A stretch of 64,000 bases of DNA from Aptenodytes patagonicus. Its lineage: Eukaryota; Chordata; Aves; Sphenisciformes; Spheniscidae. Under the pieces are notes generated by a model that was given only the letters and a program-made list of their open reading frames with translations, did no database searches and was not told the DNA's origin. Both the position numbers and the translations under genes were made by a program. Where the stretch lies: positions 496,001 to 560,000 of the forward strand of contig NC_134961.1 of the NCBI RefSeq assembly GCF_965638725.1, written 5' to 3'. Below, in pieces: positions 23,643-34,300 of this stretch. The number at the start of each line of letters is the position of its first letter. Within the stretch, counting starts at the first letter, position 1.

Positions 23643-24170
23643 CCTGCTGGGAGGGATGCTGAGCCACAGGGATGCAGCGACGGGAGACGAACTTGGAAAA
23701 CTGCTTTGGATTTGGGAATAGAGCAAAAAAAAGCCATGTAGGTCCTTCTTAAGTCCTGGCGTACAACAGCATGCCGCGGTGGGCACCGCCTGGAGCAGCC
23801 CACAAAGCCGGCATGGGCTGTCTGCTGGCTTGCCGGTCCCAGGGTAAGCTAAACCCCATCCTGCCGCGGTGAATCTGCCTGGCAGCACCTCTGCCAGCCC
23901 CTGGGATCGCCCAGCTCCGCTCCCTGCCAGGACGTCTCCATCGCCCACCAGCCCCAGCCGCCACCGCTGGCACCCCGGGCTGTTTTGCAATCTTAAACTT
24001 GATTGCAGCCCCCACAGTCGGAGTAAGGGAGCGACTCCTCATCCCAGCTTGTCCCAGCACATCCCAGGCCCTCCCACTTCGCGGCTGAAGGTGCCGAGCC
24101 CGTATCCGTCCTTACCGTGCCGAGCGCGCAGCACCTCTGCCCTCCCAGCAGCAGGACGGGCGGCTTTATT
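23643..24170 (-). promoter_or_regulatory. DNASE1L2 5' region: possible non-coding exon 1 and TATA-like box
   Basis: Just before the ATG there is an acceptor-like CCCAGCAG (minus strand), suggesting the coding part starts in exon 2. Upstream, a donor CACG/GTAAGG lies at 24110-24117 and a TATA-like GGAATAAAGCC (minus; 24162-24172) is about 50 bp further up. Together they allow a short untranslated first exon ending at 24116. DNASE1 shows the same arrangement, which supports the model, but no transcript evidence is available here. Confidence 0.4.
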
Positions 24171-24581
24171 CCCGGTGGAGGTGCCGGCAAAGCAGGATGA
24201 GTCGGACACCCCCGTGGGGGTTTTGGCACAGCTTTGGGCTCCTTCCTACATTGGGAAACCAAAAACCCACGGGGCGGCAGGGTGGGGCTGGCGTAGCCGC
24301 CCCTGTGCCGACGCGGCGAAGGGTGGCCAGGGAGGCGCAGCGGTGCCGGGGCATCCCGGTGGGACTGGGTGGGCACGCGGGACTCATGGTGCTGCGGCTG
24401 GGGTGGCCCCCCGGGTCATGGTGCGGGGCACGGCGGCCAGGCAGGCGGCGAAGGGCGATGGCCTTAACGTGGGTGATTCAGATGGTGTAATTAGGGGGGA
24501 GAGAAGGAAATGGCGGGGTGTCTGGGTCAGGCAGGCTGAGCACCGCCAGCCTCAGCAAGAGGGGGCGGCTGCAAACCCCCA

Positions 24582-24702
24582 CAGCAGCCCCGGCAGTCAC
24601 CCAGGACAGCCCCACTCGTGACCCAAAGCAGCCCCAGTTGTCACCTAAAGCAGCCCCACTGGTGACCCAAAGCAGCCCCACTGGTGACCCAAAGCAGCCC
24701 CA
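24582..24702. repeat. 22-bp tandem repeat, about 5 copies
   Basis: Imperfect array of ACCCAAAGCAGCCCCACTGG plus TG, the last copies nearly identical (about 24640-24697) and the first ones diverged. It lies in the interval between DNASE1 (3' end) and the DNASE1L2 promoter. A second small duplication (18 bp, CGGCACATGGCRTCACCC twice) follows at about 24724-24759. Confidence 0.88.
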
Positions 24703-24759
24703 GCAGAGCCAACAGCCGCCGTGCCGGCACATGGCGTCACCCCGGCACATGGCATCACC

Positions 24760-25360
24760 CCGGCTGAGGGAGCGGGCGGCTCTGCTGGGGTGCCAGCAGC
24801 AGGGCAGGTGGGGAGGTGATGGCTGCTCATGCCGGGGCTTGCCGGGCTCTCGCATGTGCCGCTGGGTTTTGCATCCTCACACCCAGTCACGGGATGAGTC
24901 TGGTGTCCCTCAGCACCATGTCGGTACCGAAACCCCCCCCGGGAGGCACCGAACCCCCTGGGAACTGACTCACGTCCTCCGCCTCCCCCCACCCTCACCG
25001 TCAGCGCCCCGTCACCCACCCCGCAGCCAGGCAGGCTCCAGCAGGGTGCGGCCCCCAAGCCGGCGGAAGAGCATCCTGCGACCCTGCAAGGGGGTCGAAT
25101 CCTGCCCGGAGCCTCCCAGGCCCTTCCCGGTGTCTCTGCTTTTGCTGCTGGCAGCTCAGAGGGGAGCAGCACTTGCTGCCCCATGGGTCCAGGGCTCTCG
25201 ACGGCAAGAGGGGACCCCCGGCCCTGGAAACCTCCCTGGCTCCAGCCCCGGTGGGGCTGCCCCTGGCAGGGGGACAGGGGGGGCTCAGGCATGGGGTACT
25301 GCTGGGGATGGATGAAGGGACTCTCCCTCCAGAGCTGCAAGGGCTGGAAAAAGCTCATTT
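24760..25360. other. Interval between DNASE1 3' end and DNASE1L2 promoter
   Basis: GC-rich sequence without recognisable exons. Frames on both strands lack domains. The DNASE1 3' UTR should end within its right-hand edge. Confidence 0.4.
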
Positions 25361-25366
25361 TTTAAT
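25361..25366 (-). promoter_or_regulatory. Candidate DNASE1 poly(A) signal ATTAAA
   Basis: Plus-strand TTTAAT gives ATTAAA on the minus strand, 155 bp past the DNASE1 stop codon, the first common variant hexamer after the stop. A 3' UTR of about 175 bp would result. Confidence 0.55.
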
Positions 25367-25520
25367 GGAAGCGGAGGGCATCCCACTCCCACAAGACCCT
25401 GCAGGGTGGGTCCTTGCAGAGACAGCGGGCAGCTTGGCTGGCACTGGTGGTGCATGGGCTCCCATGAGGGACGCAGGTGCGTGCCGGGGTGTCCTGGTAG
25501 CCACCGGCAAGGGAACAGGC

Positions 25521-28500
25521 TCAGCAGGCTTTCAGGGTCACCTCCACCGGGAAATGGTCGCTGACGGCCAAAGCCTGGGTGTGGGGGGAAAACAGAGAGG
25601 CGGCTGAGCTCATCCGGACCCACCATCGCTGTCATGGCCGGCTGGGACCCCAACGCTCCACTCCAACCCCAAAACTTAGAGTGTACCCCAAAACGCTCAG
25701 GCTGGGGGGTTGCATCAGTGGAGGGGTTGGGGTCAGGCCACCCTCGGGTGCGCCCTGGGGAACAGGGAGCCCACCCGCGCTCCTGGGAGGCGTGGTAGGG
25801 TGGATCCTGGTGCCGGCGGGCTCGTGTGCCCCGGCCCCTCACTCACATCCTTGATCTGGAGGTGGAAAGTCTTCTGGAAGTTGTTGATGGTGGCAGAGCC
25901 GGGCTCGATGTCCTGGCGCAGCGCGGTGCCGCAGGCGACGATGCTGCCGGGGCATCATGGGGGTGTTAGCGCCCGCCAGTCCCCCCCGCGCCAGCCCCCG
26001 CGCCACCGCCATGGCACCTACCGGTCATAGGCGCAGTCGGTGGTGTTGGCGACGGTGGTGTCGGCGCTGTCGGGGATGAGCCACTCACAGGCGTCGAGGG
26101 AGCGCAGGCGGATTGACGGCCACTGGGCGCTGGTCACGTAGGAGCAGTCGGCGTTGAAGTCGCCCAGGAGGAGGATGTTCTGTGGGGCAGCACACTGTGT
26201 CCCTGACCATGGACCTTACGGGGCACAAAGGGCTCCCTAAAATCTTATGGGGCAACAGAAAACCCCCTTGGGGCTCCCCAGCACGGGGGAACAATCCCCA
26301 GTAATGGCAGCAGAGCCACCCAGCACCTCCCTGCCTGGATATTGCTGGGGTGGCACCCGCTCCGATGGGTATGAGAGGTCGCCCATGGGGCACGTCCATC
26401 CCAGGACAGCTGTTGGGATGTGCGGTGGCCGTACCCCAGCCCACCCGGCTGCTCCAGGGAGGAGCCGACCTCCCCGCCGCCGCTTACGTTAGTCGCCCAC
26501 TTGTTGACAACGTCGGTGTAGACGTCGTAGAGCGCGTCGATCTCGTCCACCGCGCTGCTGGGCTTGGCATGCAGGGGCACCATCACGAACTCCTCCACTT
26601 CTGCTGAACAGGCGGCCATCAGCCCCCGGCTCGGGTGCAGCACCCGGGAAGGGAGCGGGAACCCCGGGAGATCACCCCGGGTCAAGCCCCAGCTACCGGC
26701 CGGGAAAAGCTGCTGAAGGGAAAGGGTGCGTCGGCTTTTTGTGGTCTGCCTGTCCTCCGGGATGGAATTTCCAGCGGGGAGCTGCATCCCTCTGCACATG
26801 GTTTGGGGTTTGCTGCCTGTTTTCCATCATTTTTTCCAAGCCGCTGTGGTTTTGGGAAGGAGATGGGGGTGGGAGAGAGATGGGAGAGTGTGTGCGCCCT
26901 GGGGAGCTGCCGGGGAGGTGGAGGTGATGGCACGGGGTAGGAGATGGCACAAGGAGGGAAATGGGAGGGGATGGGCGATGGTACATGATGGAAGATGGCA
27001 GGTGATGGGAGATGGCAGGCAACTGGAGGAAGCGGATGGTGGGAGATGACAGGCAATGGGAGGAGATGGGAGATGGTGGGACATGGCACATGGTGGGAAA
27101 CAGCAGGCAGTGAAGGCCATGCCGGGCAGGTACCCAGGACCCCTGAGCACCCACGGGTGGGAGAAGGCCCCACAGCAGTGAAGGACCCCAGTGGAGCCCC
27201 TCAGCTGGGCTCCAGCGTGCAATCCCCCCGCCTGGCAGGCACAGCTCCGGGCTCAGCCCCGCGCAGAGGGGACCCCTTGCCAGGTCCGGGCAGCCCCCAG
27301 TGCCAGCCGAGGTGCTGCCATGCGCCGGCTCTGCTCACGCGTGGTGGGCGAGAAGAACTTGACAATGAAGGGCTCCCTGCTGAAGGTATCAGTCCCACAG
27401 GACTCACAGCCGTCGTCGTAGTAGTAGCTTCCCAGCACGGACACCATGTCCGACCTGAGGGAGGAGAGCAGGGCAGCCCCTGGCACCGCTCCTGCCACAG
27501 CTGGGGCCCCCAAAGATACCCACCTCCCTGGCTGCTGGGGGGGACGGCGGGTGACGCAGGGGACGCCGGACCCTGGGGACATCCCTTACCTGTAGATGAA
27601 GAGGTATTGCTCCTTGTAGGTGGTCCGACCCAGGGGGATGCTGCTCAAAAAGCTGTATGGGTGCAGGGACACGCTGGGAGAGAGATGCAGAGAGGGTGAG
27701 CGGAGGTTCCCGGTGCCCCCAGCACCCAGCAGGCTCTCTCTGGCCATGCCAGAGGTGCCCCGGCACGACGAGACACCGGCCAGTATCTGCCCCGGCGTCC
27801 CATTTGCAGGCACCCCCCGCCCTGCGCCATCAGGGTCACCTGTTGAGCTGGTCCATGAGCTTCTTCACAGCGCTCAGGTCGGAGTCCTGGACCTCCTGCA
27901 CCACGGTGATGTCGTACCCCGACAGGATCTGGGGGGACAAGCTCAGAGCTGCTCATAGGGGCACCCATGGGTGCCTGGGCTGGGCTGTGAAGGCTCCCAA
28001 GCTGGCAACAGGGGGGCAGCAGGGTCCTGAGAGCCAGGGAGGGAGCTCCTCTGTTGGTGTCCTCTGGCTTGGAAGGACCCTGGGGTGACACAGTGCCCTC
28101 TAACACCCGCCTGTCTACCACCCACCATCCCAGCAGCTCCTCACTCGCAGGCTGCTCTGAGTGAGGAACCTGGGCAGCACCGAGCATCACCCGTCCTCGG
28201 CTGGGGACCGGCAAGAGTGGAGATGGCCCCAGGTTGGAGATGGTGATGGGGGAAGAGCAGGTGGGTGGATGGATGGAGGCATGGATGGATGGATGGAGGT
28301 GGGGATGGATGGAGTGATGGATGCATGGATGGAGGCATGTATGAATGGAGGCATAGATGGATGGATGGACAGATGGATGGGTGGATGGATGGAGGCATAG
28401 GTGGATGGATGGGGGTGTGTGGACAGGTGGATTGATGGGTGGGTGGATGCACGGATGGACGCATGGATGGACGGATGCCTGCAGAAAGCTAGTGTCCGAC

Positions 28501-28715
28501 TGCCCCAAGCCGGCTGCATCCCAGAGACCAGAGAGCGGCCAGGATTGCTCCTCTCCCCCAGCACTCACAGAGACGATGATATCTGCGATAGTCTGGTTGG
28601 ACATCTTGCTGTCCCCAAACACCTTGATGTTGAAGGCGCTGATCTTCAGCGTGGTGGCCACGTGCAGCAGGAGAGCTGCAACCAGCAGCGGCAGCAGCAG
28701 CTTCGAGGCCACCAT
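25521..28715 (-). CDS. DNASE1: DNASE1, secreted deoxyribonuclease I
   Basis: Secreted Ca2+/Mg2+-dependent endonuclease that clears extracellular DNA. Coding exons: 28569-28715, 27840-27928, 27590-27673, 27339-27454, 26488-26600, 26022-26179, 25847-25943, 25521-25574. They total 858 nt (285 residues plus stop; human 282). Signal peptide [20 protein letters not shown], then [20 protein letters not shown], which holds an NQT glycosylation sequon. Catalytic residues: Glu61 (VQEVQD), His156 (VPLHAKP), Asp190/Asn192 (GDFNADC), His275 (SDHFPVE). The [15 protein letters not shown] loop with C123/C126 is the DNase I-specific small disulphide and separates it from DNASE1L2; C195/C232 form the conserved second disulphide. 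The acceptor of exon 5 is a NAGNAG (CAGCAG), so His-side residues may read TTQVEEF or TTPEVEEF. Tandem, same strand, as DNASE1L2. Confidence 0.95.
26601..27338 (-). other. DNASE1 intron 4, with GATGGGAGATGGCA minisatellite
   Basis: A 738 bp phase-1 intron. Bases about 26935-27110 are a purine-rich imperfect tandem array built on GGAGATGGCAGGTGATGG-like units of about 15-22 bp. The remainder has no recognised element. The acceptor end carries the tandem NAGNAG site. Confidence 0.7.
26935..27110 (+). repeat. Purine-rich GGAGATGGCA-type minisatellite
   Basis: Imperfect repeats of GATGGGAGATGGCAGGYRAT and relatives, with almost no C or T on the plus strand apart from the GCA/TGG core. Lies in DNASE1 intron 4. 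Minus-strand frames rich in His-Leu-Pro-Ser through it are repeat artefacts. Confidence 0.85.
27929..28568 (-). other. DNASE1 intron 1 (between coding exons 1 and 2)
   Basis: A 640 bp phase-0 intron, GTGAGT donor, CCCCAG-type acceptor. About a third of it is the GGAT-type microsatellite at 28252-28476. DNASE1L2 has the equivalent intron at 351 bp without such an array. Confidence 0.75.
28252..28476 (+). repeat. (GGAT)n microsatellite/minisatellite
   Basis: About 225 bp of GATG/GGAT tetranucleotides, interrupted by GGAGGCAT, GTGGAT and TGCATG variants that recur every 20-40 bp, so it is a compound satellite grown from a GGAT core. Minus-strand Pro-Ser-Ile-His open frames across it are artefacts. 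Confidence 0.95.
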
Positions 28716-29700
28716 CCTGGGTGCAGAGGAGCAGGGACGGGCTCAGCCACCCCTGGCTGGGAGGGGGGTTTGGCACAGACAACGAGGGTGACCAGGGTAT
28801 TCCCACTGGCCGTACTGGTTTCACTGGGAGGCATCCGTTTTCCAGTGAACCACCAGGACCCAGGGATGGTGAACCTCGTCCAGCCATCCGGCTCCAGCCT
28901 CGGGCTACTGAGTCCTTGTCCCTGCCTCATCCTGCCTGTCCCTCCTGGAGGGAGGCCAGACCGCCCACAAGGCCAGAGCGGATAATTCACTGGCAAAGGA
29001 GCAAATGCCATTTCACGGTGATGCACAGCAGTTGCTTCCTCATTCACCGCACTCAGCCCAGACACCTCTCCTGGCCCGGGGTGGGCGGCAGCAGCCGGGG
29101 ACACCAAGGTCCCTTGGCTTGTGCCTCTCCCACCCCTCTCCGGGTCTGCGCCAGAGACCCAAAAGACCCTACAGCAGCCGTGCTAGGACAGAGCAAGGGA
29201 TGGATCCCCCCCAGCACCCCTCCCCACCTCCTTCCCTGCCTGGAGCATCCTCACCTGGGGTATCTGCCCCCCCCTGCCCCCCAGCACTGCCTCTGCCCCA
29301 TCCTCTCCCAGGCTGGAGTCCCCCGGGACCCCCCCACCGAGGCAGCGCGGCAGCTCCCATCCACGGGGAAAGGCATTTGGGAAGTATTTCCCGTGGCGCT
29401 CAGCTCCCCGGGGTAACATTTCACCAACGAATGGGATCTGAGCCCTGCCCAAGCCCAGGCGCCCCGAGCACCCGGCCCCGCCGGGGAGCCCCGATAAGAT
29501 GGGCTGAGAGGACCGGCAAACACCCCAGCTTTCGGCACACCCGAAGCCCAACGTGGGGAACGGCTTGCTGCCCCCGGGCTCGCTTTTTCTTCTGGGGCAG
29601 CTGCTCTAGTTAAATCCTCACCTTTCCCCACTTGCATCCTCGCTACGGCTGCAAACGCTACCGTCTGTAACGCCGCAGTCCCTCCAGTTGGTAACAGGGC
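28716..29700. other. Upstream of DNASE1 coding start
   Basis: Minus-strand CACCCAG/GATGG just before the DNASE1 ATG suggests a splice acceptor, so this would be intron in the DNASE1 5' UTR if the upstream non-coding exon at about 29980 is real. No recognisable coding sequence or transposon seen. Confidence 0.45.
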
Positions 29701-29702
29701 GA

Positions 29703-29750
29703 TTCGGTAACGCCACAATTTGGTAATCTTATGATTTGGTCACGCCACAA
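29703..29750. repeat. Short direct repeat TTYGGTMACGCCACAA
   Basis: Two 16-bp near-identical copies, TTCGGTAACGCCACAA (about 29703) and TTTGGTCACGCCACAA (about 29735), with further partial copies (GTAACGCCGCAG near 29667, TTTGGTAATC near 29718). It resembles the remains of a short tandem array or a cluster of one binding site. No known element recognised. Confidence 0.6.
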
Positions 29751-29979
29751 ACTGCCCAAAGCCCTGCGAGTCCTCGTCGCTCCCGGGGGGCACAGCAGCC
29801 TCCGCAGCCTCCCAGGCAGAGGCACCTATAGCGGACCGTATCCATCCCGGGCAATGCTCGTGAGCTGCACCCGGGCTCAGCGCCGGCAGAGCGTCTCGGC
29901 AAAATTAAGCCGAGCTGGAGAAGACGACGTTGGAGAGGGGAGCTCCTGGGGCATGGGAGGAGAGGGGAGCAGGACGTAC

Positions 29980-30033
29980 CTTTGGTGTCGTCCAAGGTCT
30001 CTGGAAGGGGAAGGACCCACACCTGCATTTATG
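29980..30033 (-). promoter_or_regulatory. Putative DNASE1 TATA-like box and non-coding exon 1
   Basis: Minus-strand CCCATAAATGC (CATAAATG at 30026-30033) is TATA-like. About 50 bp downstream is a good donor, ACCAAAG/GTACGT, with the exon edge at 29980. The layout repeats that of DNASE1L2, so I infer a short untranslated first exon. Not proven. Confidence 0.4.
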
Positions 30034-30880
30034 GGCAGGGACGAGCTCATCTTGCCAAGTGGAACGTGCAAGGCCGCAGGCTCCATATGGCATTTTTCAC
30101 AGAAATAAAGGTCTGTTCAGTGAAAACAACAACCCTTTCAACCGGTGCCAACACCTCCTGCCACAGGTAAGGCTGAGAACGCGCCTGAATCGATAAAAGC
30201 GCCGATGAGAGATCTGCGAGGTATAAGTGAATCCCAGAGACCACTCATGGGGAACGGCAGCTCCCCAATACGGTGCGTGGGCAGCTCTCGCTCATCACCA
30301 GCTACAATTTCTCTTAAAAAGTGTTTATTTCACCAACACCAACCGTTCCCATCCAGCACCCCACATTTCCAACAAGCTGGTTTCAGGCGAGCGTGCCGGG
30401 GCCGGCGCGATGCCGGTGCTGGGGGGCTGAGCGCAGCCGGTGCATCCCGGCGCGGCCCCACCAGCTTTGGTCTTTGGGCGTGGAGCCGAGCCGGGACTCC
30501 TGAAAAATGATGGGTCCCTGCCACAGCGCCTGCCCCCAGACCCTCCCCAGGAGGTCACCCAGGGCAGGCCCCATCCCTGGGGGGGGCCCGTGTGGTGCCG
30601 GGGAATGGCGGCCCCCCACCCCGCATGCTCCCGCAGCTTGCCCCAGCGGCCTTGGCCGATGTCCCGGCACTCCCCGGTCTTCCAAGGCAGCTGCTGCGTT
30701 TCCCAAGAGGGCCGTGCCGGGCCCCTGCAGTGCGCGGTGCTCCTTAGGGGCTGGGGGGGGGGGCCCTGGGGCCAAGCCCCCCCCCGAGCAGGGCCAGGAC
30801 CTGCACCCCGCTCCCCACAGTGGGATCAGGGCTGGGCCTAGACCCCCTCGGCAGGGCTGCGCTCCCCAGGTCAGCCCCAG
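30034..30880. other. Head-to-head interval between DNASE1 and INTS15
   Basis: The two genes are divergent, with 2.65 kb between start codons. I found no coding exon here. The long frames in the GC-rich right part are compositional. Confidence 0.45.
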
Positions 30881-30885
30881 GTCCA

Positions 30886-31075
30886 GGACCCCCAGGCCAA
30901 GACACCCCCCCCCCCCCAGGGCCAGCCCCCCTTCAGGCCAAGACCCCTCCAAGGGCCAGCCCCAGGGCCAGGCTTTCCCCAGGCCCAGACCCCCCAGGAC
31001 CAGCCCCCCCAGGGCCAAGATCCCCTCAGGGCCAGTTCCCTCCCGGGCCAAGCCCCCCCTCAGGTCAGCCCCGGG
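30886..31075. repeat. C-rich imperfect tandem array upstream of INTS15 (G4-prone on the minus strand)
   Basis: Repeats of CCAGGCCAAGACCCCYCCAG and CAGGGCCAGCCCCC with C-runs up to 14 (near 30907). The minus strand therefore carries many G-runs of four or more in close spacing, meeting the usual G-quadruplex pattern. It ends about 295 bp before the INTS15 start codon. Confidence 0.8.
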
Positions 31076-31079
31076 GCTC

Positions 31080-31369
31080 AGCGCTTCCCCCCCCTCCCCG
31101 CCCCGCTCCTCCCCCGCCGTTGCGGGCGGGGCCGCCAGGGGGCGCTGCCGGCGGCGGGCGCTCGTGGACCCTTTTTGTCCGGCGCGGGCTGCCGTAGCGC
31201 CCGTCCGCTCTGCGCCTCCGCCGCTGTGGGAGGCCGCGCCGAGCGGAGCGGGGCCGGGCCGGGCCGGGCCGGAGGGGCGGCGGCGGCGGCGGCGGGACGC
31301 GGGGAGGAGGCGGAGAAGAGGAAGGGGAAGGGGGGGAGGGTCCGTTCCCTTCCCGGTGGGGTCGGAGCC
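31080..31369 (+). promoter_or_regulatory. INTS15 CpG-island promoter and 5' UTR
   Basis: Dense CpG with GGGCGGGGCC (SP-type) near 31126, a GGGCC pentamer run at about 31248-31272 and a (CGG)n run at about 31274-31295. TATA-less. It passes directly into the start codon at 31370 in a favourable context (GAGCCATGAG). Confidence 0.7.
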
Positions 31370-34300
31370 ATGAGCGACATCCGGCACTCGCTGCTGCGGC
31401 GGGACGCGCTGAGCGCCGCCAAGGAGGTGCTGTACCACCTGGACATCTACTTCAGCAGCCAGCTGCAGAGCGCCCCGCTGCCCCTCGTCGACAAGGGCCC
31501 CGCCGAGCTCCTGGAGGAGTTCCTCTTCCAGGTCCCCAAGGAGCGCGGCGCTCCGCCCAAGGTGGGCCCCGACCGCGGGGCGGTTATGGGGCGAGGCCTG
31601 GCGGGGCCCTGAGAGACCGGACGGGGTCCCCGGGGGGGCTGCTGGAGGCCGCGGCCCCGGGGAGGCAGGGTAGGCCCTGGGGGCTGACGACGTACGGCCA
31701 GGCAGCGCCCTGGGAGGCCGGACGTAGCCCCAGGGAGTGGCTATGGAGGCCGAGGCCTCAGGAGCCCAAGACGGGGTCCCTGGGGGGGGCTGCTGCTGGA
31801 GCCTGAGGCCTTAGAAGGACAGGACGGGGTCCCTGGGGTGCTGGCGACAGGGAGGGGGATCTGGCTGGCAAGACCCCCATGCACTGGACAGGACTCTGGG
31901 AGACCAGGCAGGGCCCCGGGGAGGTGTGGTGGGCCCCGAGGCCCCTGGGGACTGCCCACAGCCTCGCAGCGCTGCAGCTGAGCGGTACCAGGGTTTTTAG
32001 GTGGCTGGGTGTGGGCTGGAGCTACGAGCGGGGACCTCCCAGAGAGCAGCGACCAGAAACCACAGCTGCTGGTGTATATCGGCATGCGCGGGCCTGGGGC
32101 CTGCTGGGCCCTGCTGTGACCCCCCCTCAGCTGCCCGGTGGTGCCCTTAGTGCTGTTATTTGGTGAGGGAGGAAATATTTTTCACCCCAGTATTGCTATA
32201 GGTTTATCTCTCAGTTTGTGGGCAGCGCTTGCTGGTACAGCAAGCACCAGTCTTGGGTATCCAGGTATTCAAATACAACCTAGAGCTCTTCAGTGTGACT
32301 AGGTAAATGCAGTGGTGGTTCAGGAAGCTTAAATATGTGTACTGTGCACAAACATTGAGTTTCTAACGCCTGAGGGAAGCTCTCAGCCTTTACTGTTCCT
32401 GGCTTTCACCAAAGCAGCTCTTGATTCTTCAAGAGTCCCAGTATATTTTGCAGCTTTGCTTTTGTTTTCTTTCAGAGATTGAATTCACTTCAGGAACTTC
32501 AGCTCCTTGAGATCATGTGCAATTATTTCCAAGAGCAAACCAAGGATTCAGTCCGGCAGATCATTTTCTCATCTCTCTTCAGCCCTCAAGGAAACAAAGC
32601 AGATGACAGCAGGATGGCTTTACTAGGAAAGCTGGTTTCCATGGCAGTGGCTGTGTGCAGGGTTCCTGTTCTGGAGTGTGCTGCCTTCTGGCTGCAGGTA
32701 CAGCTTCTGTGCAGGCAGGGCGGTCTCGGGGAAGGAGCGAGGGAGTGTGCCGCGATGGGTAGCGGGTGAACTGAGGCAGAGTGTCGCCAAATGGTCAGTG
32801 ACAGCTGGTTGCGGTCAGCTGCTCATCTGTGGCAGTGTCGGCTGATGCAACAGCTGGCTGCTGGAGCTACGTTCACCCCACGTCTGTGCTCGTGTCCATT
32901 CCTTTGCTCCAGCATAAAGGTAGAGCTTTTGCCGATCCATTTATGTGCTGCACTGGCAGAAGAAAATCTGGTGGTTTGTTTTTTTTTTTTACCATGGGTG
33001 AAAGTTTTATTGTTTTGTGGGTGGGTTTTTTTTTTTTAGTTTTATTTTATTTGATTTTTTTTTTTTCCACCCGAGCCCAGCATGTCGAAAGGGATTAGTG
33101 GGGGGTTTGACCAACACAGGGAACAAAACCAGGGCAGTTCATGGTCACATTGCCCAAAGAAGCCAACTCTGGAGCTTGGGAAATAAACTGTCCCTCGTGT
33201 GCAAGTTTGGGCATGGCAGAAGAGGCAAACCTCTCTCTTGAGATTTGGGCACAAAATACCTGTGTCTGGTATTCATATCCGTGAATGCAGTATGTCAGGG
33301 ATCTCCTATATCTCCTCCTTTCCCACTGAGATTCCCTACTGTAGACCTTGGGAAGTGCATCTTCCTTCCCGCTGCATTTGCGGGATGTGCAGAACTCGCC
33401 TGCTTTACAGAAGGGGAAGAGCAGAAAGGCTGTGCTGGGAGGGAAGGGTGGCAGGAGGCAGACCAGTACCGTTTCTGTGGGGTCCCTCTTTTCCCATCTG
33501 GTGAGCGTTGGTAGATGAGGAGGGGATGTAACCTGGGTAGCAGAAGAAGGTGTAGGTTTTTTACAGATTGCAGCTCTTAAGTGATATGAGGATTGCACAG
33601 AATTTTTTCCACGTTAAAAATGTCAAGCGTAACTGAGAGGTCAACTGAACTAGTTGTTCTGGTACTGAACTAGTTGAACTACAGAACTACGTTGCTGAAG
33701 TAGTAAAAAAATCTCCATCTAAGTCAGACTATTGCTGTAAAAGGTTTTCATTTTAAACTACAGATATTGTAAACAGGAAATATCATCATCTATTTTAATA
33801 TTGTGAAATAGTAATTTTATTTCTGTCTGAGTGGATCTTTGATATGCAGAGAGAGAAAGCGCGCTTTAATGTTGGGACAGTGGAAACACAAATGCTGAAA
33901 CAGCAAAGTGGCTGGGCAGGCACAGTGTTTAGGCAACGCAAACTTTAAAGTCGGCTCTGTAGAACTTCCTGTGAGTGGGTTTAATCCGCCTTTCCTTGCG
34001 TGCCGTCCCGCACCCCTGCAGCGAACCCCCGCCGTGTACTGCGTGAGGCTAGCCCGAGCTTTGGTCGACGACTACTGCAACTTGGTGCCAGGGTCCATCC
34101 AGACGCTGAAGCAGATATTCAGTGCCAGTCCTCGCTTCTGCTGCCAGTTCATTACATCCGTCACGGCGCTCTACGACCTCTCTTCAGGTAAGTGTTTCCA
34201 AGATGTGTCTTTCGAAGTAAGAGGTGCAGTATAATGCAACACAAATTAACTGTTGCAAGCGAATTAACTGCTGAAATTCTAAAGATGCTTGTTACCGTGT

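Noticed and set aside
28141-28464. His-Pro-Ser-Ile repeat protein on the minus strand
   Set aside because: A direct translation of the GGAT satellite inside a DNASE1 intron, not a gene.
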